Assembly (NCBI GenBank): GCA_023405815.1
Contig: JAEXXM010000061.1
Span: 1-36,898, forward strand
Reading direction: 5' to 3'
Source: Pseudomonadota bacterium
GTDB taxonomy: Bacteria > Pseudomonadota > Alphaproteobacteria > Rhizobiales > Hyphomicrobiaceae
Length of the DNA: 36,898 nt
Positions 8,096 to 14,898 of the stretch are shown piece after piece. The position numbers were made by a program, and so were the translations under genes. How positions within the stretch are numbered: position 1 is the stretch's first letter; each line of letters starts with the position of its first letter. The notes beneath the pieces were generated by a model that worked only from the letters and a program-made list of their open reading frames with translations, searched no databases and had not been told where the DNA came from.

Positions 8096-8332
8096 ATGAA
8101 AGACGTGAAGATCCTCGGTCCTGGCTGCAGCCGCTGCCAGACCACTGCGGACATGGTGAAGGCCGAGGCGGACAAGCTGGGCATCGCGGTGCGGGTCGAG
8201 AAGGTCACCGACTACGCCGAGATCGCGAAATTCGGTATCGCCTCGACACCCGGCATCGTCATTGACGGCAAGGTCGTCCATGCGGGTGGACTGCCGAAAC
8301 AGGAAGCCATTAGCACTTGGCTCAAGGGGTGA
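8096..8332 (+). CDS. Mini-thioredoxin with CxxC site (redox-active disulfide protein 2 family)
   Basis: The 78-residue protein matches the small thioredoxin-fold family often encoded beside COG0701 permeases. The active site GPGCSRCQ puts Cys11 and Cys14 at the end of the first beta strand, and the cis-proline loop is STPGIVIDGKVV. It has no signal peptide, so it should act in the cytoplasm, for example delivering reducing equivalents or a bound metalloid to the permease thiols. I chose the ATG at 8096 because AAAGGGAAG lies 7 to 15 bases upstream; a TTG at 8075 would add seven residues that include that ribosome site. Its stop lies close to the start of the OsmC-like gene. Confidence 0.85.
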   Translation: MKDVKILGPGCSRCQTTADMVKAEADKLGIAVRVEKVTDYAEIAKFGIASTPGIVIDGKVVHAGGLPKQEAISTWLKG

Positions 8333-8337
8333 CGGCG

Positions 8338-8883
8338 GTGCTCGAATATCGCGTGTCCGCACGGCGGGTCGACAGCCACGGCAGCGAGGCCCGGACCAAG
8401 GACGCTACCGTCCTCCTCGATACCGACGCGAACGGGCGACCAGATGCCTTCAACCCCGCTGAGCTGTTCCTTGCCTCGCTCGTCGCCTGCATGATCAAGG
8501 GCATCGAGCGCGTGACGCCGATGCTCAAGTTCAAACTGCGCGGTGTCGAGATTCATCTGCATGGCGTGCGCCAGGACAGCCCGCCGAAGATGGTGGCCAT
8601 CGATTACGAGCTGATCGTCGATACGGACGAGGAGGACCGCCGGCTCGAGCTGCTGCATCTCAACGTGCGCAAGTTCGGCACCATCTTCAATACCGTCGCC
8701 GGGGCGACACGGCTTGAAGGCGCTATCCGCAGAAAGTCGTTAGCCGCGGAGGCGGGCGACAGTGATCCGTCTGCGCATTCGGAAGGACCGCATGATGGCA
8801 GATGCACCACAGCGCAAGGTTATGATCGTCCTGACGGACGAGCATGTGCGAATGCTGGTCGAGGCACATCTGATCAAGCCTGA
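8338..8883 (+). CDS. OsmC-family protein with overlong C-terminus
   Basis: The protein is OsmC-like from the start to about residue 135, with the hallmark FNPAELFLASLVACMIKGIE around the peroxidatic cysteine. The later KFKLRGVEIHLHGVRQD and the closing FNTVAGATRLEGAIRRK fit the end of the fold. OsmC/Ohr proteins reduce organic hydroperoxides with thiols, although many members lack the second cysteine; here only the one in VACMI is evident. I prefer the GTG at 8338, which has AAGGGG 8 bases upstream; a GTG at 8329 that overlaps the thioredoxin stop is the alternative. The last 45 or so residues (Ser/Ala/Gly-rich) are unlike the family and read out of frame through the next gene for 92 bases. 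A lost stop or frameshift near 8735-8745 is likely. Confidence 0.75.
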   Translation: MLEYRVSARRVDSHGSEARTKDATVLLDTDANGRPDAFNPAELFLASLVACMIKGIERVTPMLKFKLRGVEIHLHGVRQDSPPKMVAIDYELIVDTDEEDRRLELLHLNVRKFGTIFNTVAGATRLEGAIRRKSLAAEAGDSDPSAHSEGPHDGRCTTAQGYDRPDGRACANAGRGTSDQA

Positions 8884-9001
8884 AGAGGCGGCTGACGGCA
8901 AGAGGCTGACAGCCGCGGTGCAAGCGCTGGTCGACAAGGGGCTCGGATACCCACAGGAAGACTGGCATCAGTGGGATGGCTGGGCCAAGGGTCTCGAATA
9001 G
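8792..9001 (+). CDS. Small hypothetical protein
   Basis: The 69-residue soluble protein begins MMADAPQRKVMIVLTDEHV. It is rich in charged residues and ends in a tryptophan-rich segment (EDWHQWDGWAKGLE). The ribosome site AAGGA lies 4-5 bases before the first of two adjacent ATG codons (8792, 8795). Codon use is like the neighbours, in contrast to the tail of the OsmC frame that overlaps its first 92 bases. I do not recognise the family. It belongs to the same transcript as the OsmC-like and reductase genes, so a small accessory or regulatory role in that redox unit is possible. Confidence 0.6.
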   Translation: MMADAPQRKVMIVLTDEHVRMLVEAHLIKPEEAADGKRLTAAVQALVDKGLGYPQEDWHQWDGWAKGLE

Positions 9002-9066
9002 CGGCGGTTGCCTTTGTCTCCGATCTGCTCGGGAAAAGGTGCATGCGGCAGGACTTAGGAGCTGTG

Positions 9067-10509
9067 ATGCGTCTTGCGAAGAAGAGCCGTTCCGAACCCG
9101 GCCTGCCCGGGATGTTTCTCACCGCGGGGTTCGTGGCAATCGCCCTGGGACCATTGCTGGCGGCGCGGCTCGGCAGTCTGGAGCCCGTCGGCCTGCTGCA
9201 CGAGTTCGGAACCGCGCTCGGGCTGACGGCTGCCGCCCTCATCCTGCTGCAGTTCCTGAGCTCGGGGCGCTATGAGCGCCTGTCGGGCCGTGTCGGGCTC
9301 GACCGGACGATGGGCTTTCACCGCATTGCCGCCTATGGACTGCTGCTGTTCGCGCTGCTGCATCCTCTCGGCTACGTGGCGGCGACGTTCGCGACCGATC
9401 CGGGCGCAGCATGGACGCGGCTCACCGGCATGCTGGGCAGCTTGCGGCTGCGCAGCGGCGTGCTGGCGCTCGTGGGGCTTGTCCTGCTCGTCGGATTGGG
9501 CGTTCTGCGCGGGCGGATCGGTTGGCGCTATGAGACCTGGCGGGCCTCGCACGGCCTCCTGGCGAGCGCCGTGGCGGTTCTGGCGTTGCATCATGCGTTG
9601 AGTGTCGGCGCCTACAGCGCCGAGGGCGCGCTGTATTTGCTTTGGTTGGCAGGCGCGGCCGTGGCCGCTGGAGCGCTTCTGAATGTTTATGCCGTGCGGC
9701 CGTGGCGCATGTGGAAAGACGGTTGGCGCGTCGAAAAGGTTTCACCGCTCGGTCCCCGAACCTGGGAAATGACACTTGTCTGCCGGGAAGGCACGCGTTT
9801 TGATTTCCGCGCCGGTCAGTTTGTCTGGCTGACGCTTGCGCCGAACCGGCCGCCCTTTCATGACCATCCGTTCTCGATAGCCTCTGCACCCGCCGAGCTT
9901 CCCCGGCTGCGGCTCATTGTGCGTGAGGCCGGCGATTGCACGAACCGATACGGAGAGACGCAGCCAGGAACACGTGTTGCGGTCGATGGGCCGCACGGAA
10001 GCTTCGTCCTGAGCGATGCGGGTGAGCGTGTGGTGATGATTGCCGGCGGCGTCGGCATCGCCCCGATCCTCGGAATGCTCGAGCAGGCGGCATCGGAGGG
10101 CGATCGCCGACCGTTTCGGCTGCTGTACGCCGCCCGCCGGCCCGAAGAGATTGCCGGGATCAAGCGGCTGCAAGAGCTTCAGTCGCAGATGGACCTCTCG
10201 GTTCGCTATATCGTGGACGTGGGTGCGCACGAGTCGGCGTTTCTCCCTGGGCCGGTTGCACCGGCGCACGTCCGGGACGTGGCGGGAGACACACCCGGTG
10301 ACGCGGTCGCCTATGTGTGCGGCCCACCGCAGATGATGGAGCATGTCACGGATGCTCTGCTGGAGCTTGGCGTGCCGGCCACCGCAATCCATTACGAGCG
10401 GTTCGACTTCAGCGCCGGTAAGGGGAGGCTGGATCGTCTGCGCCGGCGTCAGGCCATTGGCATCCTCGCGTTGCTCGCGGCGGGGATGGCGATGTTCAGC
10501 CTGGGCTGA
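9067..10509 (+). CDS. Ferric-reductase-like transmembrane flavohaem oxidoreductase
   Basis: The 480-residue protein has an N-terminal ferric-reductase-like haem domain of about six helices (residues 12-200). It carries histidines at GFHRIAAYGLLLFALLHPLG and ASHGLLASAVAVLALHHAL, which are candidate bis-haem ligands. A ferredoxin-reductase-type FAD/NAD(P) module follows: FAD segment with FHDHPFSIASAP (the usual RxYS is HPFS here), pyridine-nucleotide motif GGVGIAPILGML, and VCGPPQMMEH near the end. A final hydrophobic helix closes the C-terminus. It should pass electrons from cytosolic NAD(P)H through FAD and haem b across the membrane. The ATG at 9067 has TAGGAG 5 bases upstream; earlier ATGs add a non-conserved tail overlapping the previous gene. 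It ends 3 bases from the convergent c-type cytochrome gene, a plausible electron partner. Confidence 0.85.
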   Translation: MRLAKKSRSEPGLPGMFLTAGFVAIALGPLLAARLGSLEPVGLLHEFGTALGLTAAALILLQFLSSGRYERLSGRVGLDRTMGFHRIAAYGLLLFALLHPLGYVAATFATDPGAAWTRLTGMLGSLRLRSGVLALVGLVLLVGLGVLRGRIGWRYETWRASHGLLASAVAVLALHHALSVGAYSAEGALYLLWLAGAAVAAGALLNVYAVRPWRMWKDGWRVEKVSPLGPRTWEMTLVCREGTRFDFRAGQFVWLTLAPNRPPFHDHPFSIASAPAELPRLRLIVREAGDCTNRYGETQPGTRVAVDGPHGSFVLSDAGERVVMIAGGVGIAPILGMLEQAASEGDRRPFRLLYAARRPEEIAGIKRLQELQSQMDLSVRYIVDVGAHESAFLPGPVAPAHVRDVAGDTPGDAVAYVCGPPQMMEHVTDALLELGVPATAIHYERFDFSAGKGRLDRLRRRQAIGILALLAAGMAMFSLG

Positions 10510-10512
10510 GGA

Positions 10513-10788
10513 TCACTTTCCGGAAAGCCCCAGGAGATAGGCTACGATCTTCGCCCTCACCTGCGCGTCATCGGCATGATGGGTTTTCAGGAACGTGTCG
10601 AGTTGTGAGGACTTTTCGTCAGGCGTCTGGCCCTTGAGGCCGTGCGCCAGAGCCGCGGCCCGCGCATGGCACTTGGCGCAGTGTTCGTTGAACTGCGCGG
10701 CATCGGCCCGCGCGCTTGCCGGAGCGAGCGCGCCGACGGCAAGGGCCAGGACGAGAGCCGCGGCGCAACGTCCACTCGTCATCTGCAT
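10513..10788 (-). CDS. Small periplasmic c-type cytochrome
   Basis: The 91-residue precursor has a secretion signal (cleavage near SARADA at about 29) and one haem-c site, Cys37-x-x-Cys40-His41 (HCAKCHARA). The mature protein is only about 62 residues. No methionine follows the haem site, so the usual Met axial ligand is absent; His72 or His73 in FLKTHHADDAQ is the best candidate for the sixth ligand, predicting a low-potential bis-His haem. The C-terminal helix VRAKIVAYLLGL is the standard closing helix of class I cytochromes c. It is encoded convergently with the ferric-reductase-like gene 3 bases away. It may accept or donate electrons in the periplasm for that enzyme, which is inference from position. 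Confidence 0.85.
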   Translation of the reverse strand: MQMTSGRCAAALVLALAVGALAPASARADAAQFNEHCAKCHARAAALAHGLKGQTPDEKSSQLDTFLKTHHADDAQVRAKIVAYLLGLSGK

Positions 10789-10860
10789 CTGCGATCCCTC
10801 TTTGGCGCGCGGGGAGGACCGCGCTCTTGACAGATGACAGTCACGTCCGATCCGATCATC

Positions 10861-10885
10861 TCGTCAAGCCATTGACGATGGTCAA
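10861..10885. promoter_or_regulatory. Cluster of alternating GTCAA/TTGAC half-sites
   Basis: Upstream of the first thiolase gene, three half-sites alternate with exact 4-base spacers: GTCAA (10863-10867), TTGAC (10872-10876) and GTCAA (10881-10885). The first pair extends to a perfect 7-4-7 inverted repeat (10861-10878). A further TTGAC lies at 10827-10831. The layout resembles a cooperative repressor or activator site between the divergent cytochrome and thiolase genes. The regulator is unknown. Confidence 0.4.
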
Positions 10886-10969
10886 GGTCGGATGCCACCG
10901 CCGCAGTCTACGCAAGTGCAGAGCGCGTGGCTGCTCATGCCGGGCTCGGATTGAAAAGGACAGGTTCAC

Positions 10970-12154
10970 ATGACCGTACGCGATATCGTCATTTGCTCGC
11001 CGGTGCGCACGGCGATCGGGACCTACAATGGGACATTGAAAGATACGCCCGCGGTGGAGCTCGGCGCCGTCGCGATCAAGGCGTGCCTCGAACGCGCAGG
11101 GGTCGAGGGCAAGGACGTAAACAGCGTCGTCATGGGTAACGTTATCCAGGCCGGAAACAAGATGAACCCGGCGCGCCAAGCCGCCATCGGCGGTGGCATC
11201 CCGGTCGAGGTGCCGGCGATGACGGTCAACCGCGTGTGCGGCTCTGGCGCGCAGGCCATCGCGACGGCCGCCGCCGAAATCCAACTTGGCCTGATCGACA
11301 CGGCGGTCGCCGGCGGCATGGAGAACATGGATGCCGCACCCTACCTGATGTACGGTGCCCGTTGGGGGTACCGCATGGGCACGGCGCAGATCTTCGATGC
11401 CATGCTGCAGGATGGACTCAACGATGCGTTCTCCGGCGAGCATTCAGGCTGGCACACGGAGGATCTGGTCACAAAATACCAGATCATGCGTGAGGCTCAG
11501 GACGCCTGGGCCCTGCGTTCTCAACTGCGCTTCTCGAAGGCGCAGGCAGAAGGCAGGTTCGATGCTGAAATCGCGCCGGTGATGGTCAAGTCCCGCAAAG
11601 GGCCTCAACCCTTCGCCAAGGACGAGCATAACCGCCCCGATACCACTGCGGAGAGCCTCGCCAAACTCAGACCCGCGTTCCGCAAGGACGGGACCATTAC
11701 TGCGGGCAACGCTCCCGGTCTCAATACAGGTGCGGCGGCGATGCTGCTGACCACACGCGCATGGGCTGACAAGAAGAGCGTAAAACCGCTCGGACGTCTC
11801 GTCAGCTGGGGTGTGGGTGCAGTTGAACCCGGGATGTTCGGTCTCGGGCCTGTTCCAGCCGTCAAGCAGGCGCTCGACCGCGCACATTGGAAGACGTCAG
11901 ATGTCGAGCGCATCGAGATCAACGAGGCGTTTGCCGCGATTGCTCTCGCTGTGATGCGCGATCTCGGACTGCCGGAGGACATCGTGAATGTTGAAGGTAA
12001 TTCAATCGCACATGGCCACCCGATCGGCGCAACAGGCGCTTTGCAGACCACGCGCCTGCTGCATTCCATGCAGCGGGACGGAATCAAGCGTGGCGTTGTG
12101 ACCATGTGCATCGGCGGCGGCCAGCGAATTGCTCTGTGCCTGGAGGCCACTTGA
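10970..12154 (+). CDS. Acetyl-CoA acetyltransferase (thiolase), copy 1
   Basis: The 394-residue protein is a full-length thiolase II. The acyl-accepting Cys90 is in VNRVCGSGAQA, the catalytic His350 is in GHPIGATGA, and the proton-donating Cys380 is in MCIGGGQ. These catalyse condensation of two acetyl-CoA (or the reverse cleavage) in polyhydroxybutyrate or fatty-acid/ketone metabolism. One feature is unusual: the C-terminal glycine loop reads GGGQRIALC where the paralogue at 20725 and most of the family have Gly in place of Arg386. The substitution lies close to the active site and could change activity. The ATG at 10970 gives the normal N-terminus (MTVRDIVICSPVRTAIG). It is followed by the ATP-grasp-like gene after 90 bases. 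No beta-ketoacyl-CoA reductase or PHB synthase gene is in the window. Confidence 0.93.
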   Translation: MTVRDIVICSPVRTAIGTYNGTLKDTPAVELGAVAIKACLERAGVEGKDVNSVVMGNVIQAGNKMNPARQAAIGGGIPVEVPAMTVNRVCGSGAQAIATAAAEIQLGLIDTAVAGGMENMDAAPYLMYGARWGYRMGTAQIFDAMLQDGLNDAFSGEHSGWHTEDLVTKYQIMREAQDAWALRSQLRFSKAQAEGRFDAEIAPVMVKSRKGPQPFAKDEHNRPDTTAESLAKLRPAFRKDGTITAGNAPGLNTGAAAMLLTTRAWADKKSVKPLGRLVSWGVGAVEPGMFGLGPVPAVKQALDRAHWKTSDVERIEINEAFAAIALAVMRDLGLPEDIVNVEGNSIAHGHPIGATGALQTTRLLHSMQRDGIKRGVVTMCIGGGQRIALCLEAT

Positions 12155-12244
12155 CCTAGGTGACGAGGTTCTTGTTGCAGGTGACGGTTTCCCGCTACCG
12201 TTAGTGCCCCTCCCTAAATGCGGAGGCCAGGAAAGCAAGGACCG

Positions 12245-13549
12245 ATGAATTTGAGCCCGGACAGTCTCAATGCAGACTGCGCCTGTATCTCGCTGGATCG
12301 ACCGGCCCTGGAGCGCGCCCTCGAGCTCGAGGTGGGTGATGCAGAGTTCAGCCGCCGCCTGGCCGAGACGCATCCGACCCTGATCTCCAACCTCCCCGTC
12401 TTCATTCGCGCCGAGCATGCGACGCGCATGGCGCAGATCATCGAGACCATTGAGGCGATCGCCAAGCTCCCGGCCTATCGCCAAGCTGCGCTGCAATCGG
12501 CACCGACTGCGGCCCAGTTCGAGCCTGGCGCCATTGGCGTGCTTATGGGCTACGATTTCCATGTCGGACCTGACGGGCCCAAGCTCATTGAGATCAACAC
12601 GAATGCCGGAGGCGCGCTGATCAACGCTTTCGTCGCGCGTGCGCAGAAGGTCTGCTGCTCGGCGATCGAACGCGTCTTCCCAGGCCAGATTGAGGGGAAG
12701 GATATCGGTGCCACCTTCCTGGAGAGCTTCCACCGGGATTGGCGCCGGCAAAGGGGCAACGCCCCCCTCACTGCCGTTGCCATCGTCGATACGGGCCCGC
12801 AAGCGCAGTATCTCTATCCGGAATTCGTGCTCTTCGAGCGTCTGTTTCAGCGCCACGGCATCGCCTCGATCATCGCTCCGCCTCAGTCCCTCGAGCATCG
12901 CGACGGGAGGCTATGGTGCGGCGCCCAGGCCATCGATCTCGTCTACAATCGGCTGACGGACTTCTCGCTTGACGAGCCCGCCCACGCCGCACTGCGCACG
13001 GCGTATCTTTCCGGTGATGTGGTGCTGACGCCGAACCCGTGGTCACACGCCATGTTTGCGGACAAGCGCAATCTTGTCGGCTTGACCGACGCGGAGACGC
13101 TCGGACGGTGGGGTGTTGACGAGAAGATGAGCGCCATCGTTCGCGATGGCATCCCCAAGACCGTGGTCGTAGCCCCCGACCGCGCGGACGAGCTTTGGGC
13201 TATGCGTAGCAAACTATTCTTCAAGCCGGTGGCTGGGTTTGGAGGGAAAGCTGCCTATCGTGGAGACAAGATCACGCGCCGCGTTTGGCAGAGCATTCTC
13301 GAGGGTGGCTACGTGGCCCAGGATCTGGTGCCACCGAGCGGTCGGACCGTCATTGTCGATGGGCGGCGGGAGGTGATGAAGCTCGATATTCGCAACTATA
13401 CCTACGACGGCAAGGTCCAGCTCGTGGCCGCCCGTCTCTATCAAGGTCAAACGACCAATTTTCGTACCGCCGGCGGCGGCTTCGCTCCAGTCGCTTGGCC
13501 GCGAGCGGGGGATGCGGATTTTGCCGGCGATGAGGCGGTGTGCTGTTAG
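12245..13549 (+). CDS. ATP-grasp-like ligase of unknown specificity
   Basis: The 434-residue soluble protein shows motifs of the ATP-grasp superfamily. LIEINTNAGGALINAF (about residue 115) resembles a metal/ATP-binding Glu-x-Asn stretch. YNRLTDFSL lies in the middle. FFKPVAGFGGKAAYRGDKI (about residues 328-346) looks like the lysine and glycine-rich loop that grips ATP, followed by GYVAQDLVPPSGR. The Glu-x-Asn motif occurs before the Lys/Gly-loop, the order found in circularly permuted ATP-grasp enzymes. Such enzymes join a carboxylate to an amine with ATP. The substrate is not known. The start is placed at 12245 (AAGGA 4 bases before); an ATG at 12218 would add nine residues. The C-terminus is unusual, ending DEAVCC. 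A 73-codon ORF follows after 47 bases. Confidence 0.7.
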   Translation: MNLSPDSLNADCACISLDRPALERALELEVGDAEFSRRLAETHPTLISNLPVFIRAEHATRMAQIIETIEAIAKLPAYRQAALQSAPTAAQFEPGAIGVLMGYDFHVGPDGPKLIEINTNAGGALINAFVARAQKVCCSAIERVFPGQIEGKDIGATFLESFHRDWRRQRGNAPLTAVAIVDTGPQAQYLYPEFVLFERLFQRHGIASIIAPPQSLEHRDGRLWCGAQAIDLVYNRLTDFSLDEPAHAALRTAYLSGDVVLTPNPWSHAMFADKRNLVGLTDAETLGRWGVDEKMSAIVRDGIPKTVVVAPDRADELWAMRSKLFFKPVAGFGGKAAYRGDKITRRVWQSILEGGYVAQDLVPPSGRTVIVDGRREVMKLDIRNYTYDGKVQLVAARLYQGQTTNFRTAGGGFAPVAWPRAGDADFAGDEAVCC

Positions 13550-13596
13550 CTTAGTGCGCCCGCCTCCCTTACCCGTCTCGGCTCAGAGAGCTGGTC

Positions 13597-13818
13597 ATGA
13601 GCACGCGCCAAGCCCCCTGGCACCTGACCGGTCTTCGCCAATTAGCGGACCTGTTCGGCGACACCTTCCGCATCGCCGATGATAGGCCGGCCGACTTCGG
13701 CTTTTGGGATGGATCGACCGCGGAAAGCATCTCAGCACTGAAGCGCAGCATGTCTGCTCATGGTCCCCAGACCCCCCTTCGGCACTTCGGTTGCCCGCTC
13801 TCGGAGGTAATGTTCTGA
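13597..13818 (+). CDS. Small hypothetical protein after the ATP-grasp gene
   Basis: This 73-codon frame has normal codon choice in its first 45 codons. It begins MSTRQAPWHLTGLRQLADLF and ends in CPLSEVMF. No signal peptide or membrane helix is seen and I do not recognise the family. The ribosome site (AGAGAG) is weak. It follows the ATP-grasp-like gene by 47 bases on the same strand and is likely co-transcribed. Its stop codon is the first base of a 62-base inverted-repeat structure (13818-13879), which may terminate the transcript. A partner or substrate role for the ATP-grasp enzyme is only a speculation from position. Confidence 0.4.
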   Translation: MSTRQAPWHLTGLRQLADLFGDTFRIADDRPADFGFWDGSTAESISALKRSMSAHGPQTPLRHFGCPLSEVMF

Positions 13819-13879
13819 AGTGGGAAAGAGCCCGGCTGAATTCCTAGGAATGCTACGGTACGATTTCTCTTTCCCACTT
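13818..13879 (+). repeat. Long inverted repeat with nested palindrome
   Basis: The arms AAGTGGGAAAGAG (13818-13830) and CTCTTTCCCACTT (13867-13879) are perfect 13-bp complements separated by 36 bases. Inside the loop is a perfect 12-base palindrome ATTCCTAGGAAT (13840-13851). The element begins at the stop codon of the 73-residue ORF. It could be a bidirectional terminator, a cruciform-forming mobile palindrome or the core of a small RNA. It has no T-run. Confidence 0.6.
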
Positions 13880-14107
13880 TCGAGAAACTCATTGATTCAA
13901 CCGACTTTCGACACCTCCCTACGGGGCGCCAAAGATTTCCAAAAAAACGCTTTGCGCGCGTGGACGTGCGACTTCCCGAGGGCTGGTATCGAGCCTAAAG
14001 CGGGCTCTCGCTTCTCACTCATCCTAAGGGCCAACAATACTTCTCATGGCTGCTCGCCAGGCTCTCGCTCGCGGCGGGCCCAGCATCAGACCAGCCGTAG
14101 TCGCGCT
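13880..14107. other. Non-coding stretch between convergent genes
   Basis: Together with the inverted repeat before it, this fills about 300 bases between the convergent hypothetical ORF and the tetR gene. It contains an A-rich run (about 13936-13950) and no protein-like frame. The plus-strand frame 13820-14179 is rich in Arg/Ser, crosses both repeats and looks spurious. No RNA gene was recognised. Confidence 0.4.
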
Positions 14108-14129
14108 CGTAAGAGCCCGCGCTCTTACG
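14108..14129 (-). terminator. Hairpin at the end of the first tetR gene
   Basis: A perfect 9-4-9 inverted repeat (CGTAAGAGC, loop ccgc, GCTCTTACG) overlaps the stop codon of the minus-strand tetR gene (14125-14127). It has no T-run on either side. It would end or stabilise the tetR transcript and would also block read-through from the plus strand. Confidence 0.5.
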
Positions 14130-14703
14130 AAGAGGCGGCCTCGCGAACGCTTTCGGCTGCCGCATCGAGGAAGGATTGAGCAAGACGAGGGTCGTTGACG
14201 ACTCGCGCCAACGTGACGGCCCCAACCATTGTCGAGAGGATCGCCATGGCCTTGCCGCGCTTCTCTTCGCTGTCGGCTTTGGAGACCAGGCCGGATAGGA
14301 TGCGCAGGTGTTCCCTGATCCCGGCTTCGAACGACGATTTCACTTCAGCGCTCTGCCTCGCGGCGTCCGAGCCGAGAGCCACGAGCGGGCAGCCCTCCGC
14401 TTTTTCCTTCCGGTGCCCCTTGGACAGATAGAAACCAATCACAGCGCCCAGGGGGTCATTCGAGTTCGCGGCTATAGCATCCGACCATCGGGTGGTGGCG
14501 TTATCCAAGGCCCGTGCCGAAGCCTCTGCGACCAGATCCTCTTTGGACTCGAACTGTTTGTAAAAAGCGCCTTGGGTTAACCCGGCAGCGTGCATCAGGT
14601 CCTTAAGCCCGATGCCATCGAAGCCGTGCTGCCTGAACAGGCGGCTTGCGACATCGATCACGTGCTGACGGTTTTCCGCAGCCTGAGCCCGGCTTACGCG
14701 CAT
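14125..14703 (-). CDS. TetR-family repressor 1, divergent from the RND efflux genes
   Basis: From the ATG at 14703 (AGAGGATC upstream) the product is 192 residues, the usual TetR length; the longer frame to 14778 would include its own promoter. The N-terminal helix-turn-helix is IGLKDLMHAAGLTQGAFYKQ (about residues 31-50), followed by FESKEDLVAEA. The C-terminal ligand domain contains a conserved GCPLVALGSDAARQSAEVK patch, shared with the second TetR in this window (GCPMAAFGVEAARETAEVR), so the two are paralogues of one subfamily. It is divergent from the efflux adaptor and pump and very probably represses them and itself: an inverted repeat overlaps its own promoter and another lies in the pump promoter. 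The inducer is unknown. Confidence 0.9.
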   Translation of the reverse strand: MRVSRAQAAENRQHVIDVASRLFRQHGFDGIGLKDLMHAAGLTQGAFYKQFESKEDLVAEASARALDNATTRWSDAIAANSNDPLGAVIGFYLSKGHRKEKAEGCPLVALGSDAARQSAEVKSSFEAGIREHLRILSGLVSKADSEEKRGKAMAILSTMVGAVTLARVVNDPRLAQSFLDAAAESVREAASS

Positions 14704-14734
14704 CTCGATCCTCTCATTTAGCTTTCGGCCAACT

Positions 14735-14763
14735 ACTATAGTCCGTATAGCGGTCGGACGCAA
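14735..14763 (-). promoter_or_regulatory. tetR-1 promoter with overlapping operator
   Basis: Read on the minus strand, TTGCGT (complement of 14758-14763) and TATAGT (complement of 14735-14740) are separated by exactly 17 bases, a good sigma-70 layout 32 bases from the start codon. The inverted repeat CTATA-gtccg-TATAG (14736-14750) covers the -10 element, and GTCCG/CGGAC arms (14741-14759) add a second symmetry. A perfect AGCTATAGCT palindrome lies just beyond at 14763-14772. This fits TetR autorepression. Confidence 0.55.
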
Positions 14764-14834
14764 GCTATAGCTACGCATTGGAGCGCACAGCCGGAGGGTG
14801 CCGGTGGCTCATTCCGGCTCGCCATGGAGGGCGG

Positions 14835-14863
14835 TTGACAGCTATCTTATGATAGATTACGGT
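14835..14863 (+). promoter_or_regulatory. Efflux operon promoter with operator
   Basis: A perfect -35 hexamer TTGACA (14835-14840) precedes the adaptor gene by about 60 bases. The spacer holds the inverted repeat CTATC-ttat-GATAG (14842-14855), exactly where a TetR repressor would block RNA polymerase. The -10 element, 17 bases on, is poor (TACGGT). The arms share CTAT/ATAG with the tetR-1 promoter repeat, consistent with one repressor for both. Confidence 0.55.
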
Positions 14864-14898
14864 CGAACGCTAATTCGCTTTGACGAGAGGGCTGCCGC

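Noticed and set aside
10516..10527. Perfect palindrome CTTTCCGGAAAG between the reductase and cytochrome genes
   Set aside because: It lies within the last codons of the cytochrome gene, is short and has no T-run, so it was not called a terminator.
13820..14179. Plus-strand frame of 119 codons between the small ORF and tetR-1
   Set aside because: It spans two hairpins and the end of tetR-1 and has random Arg/Ser-rich composition.
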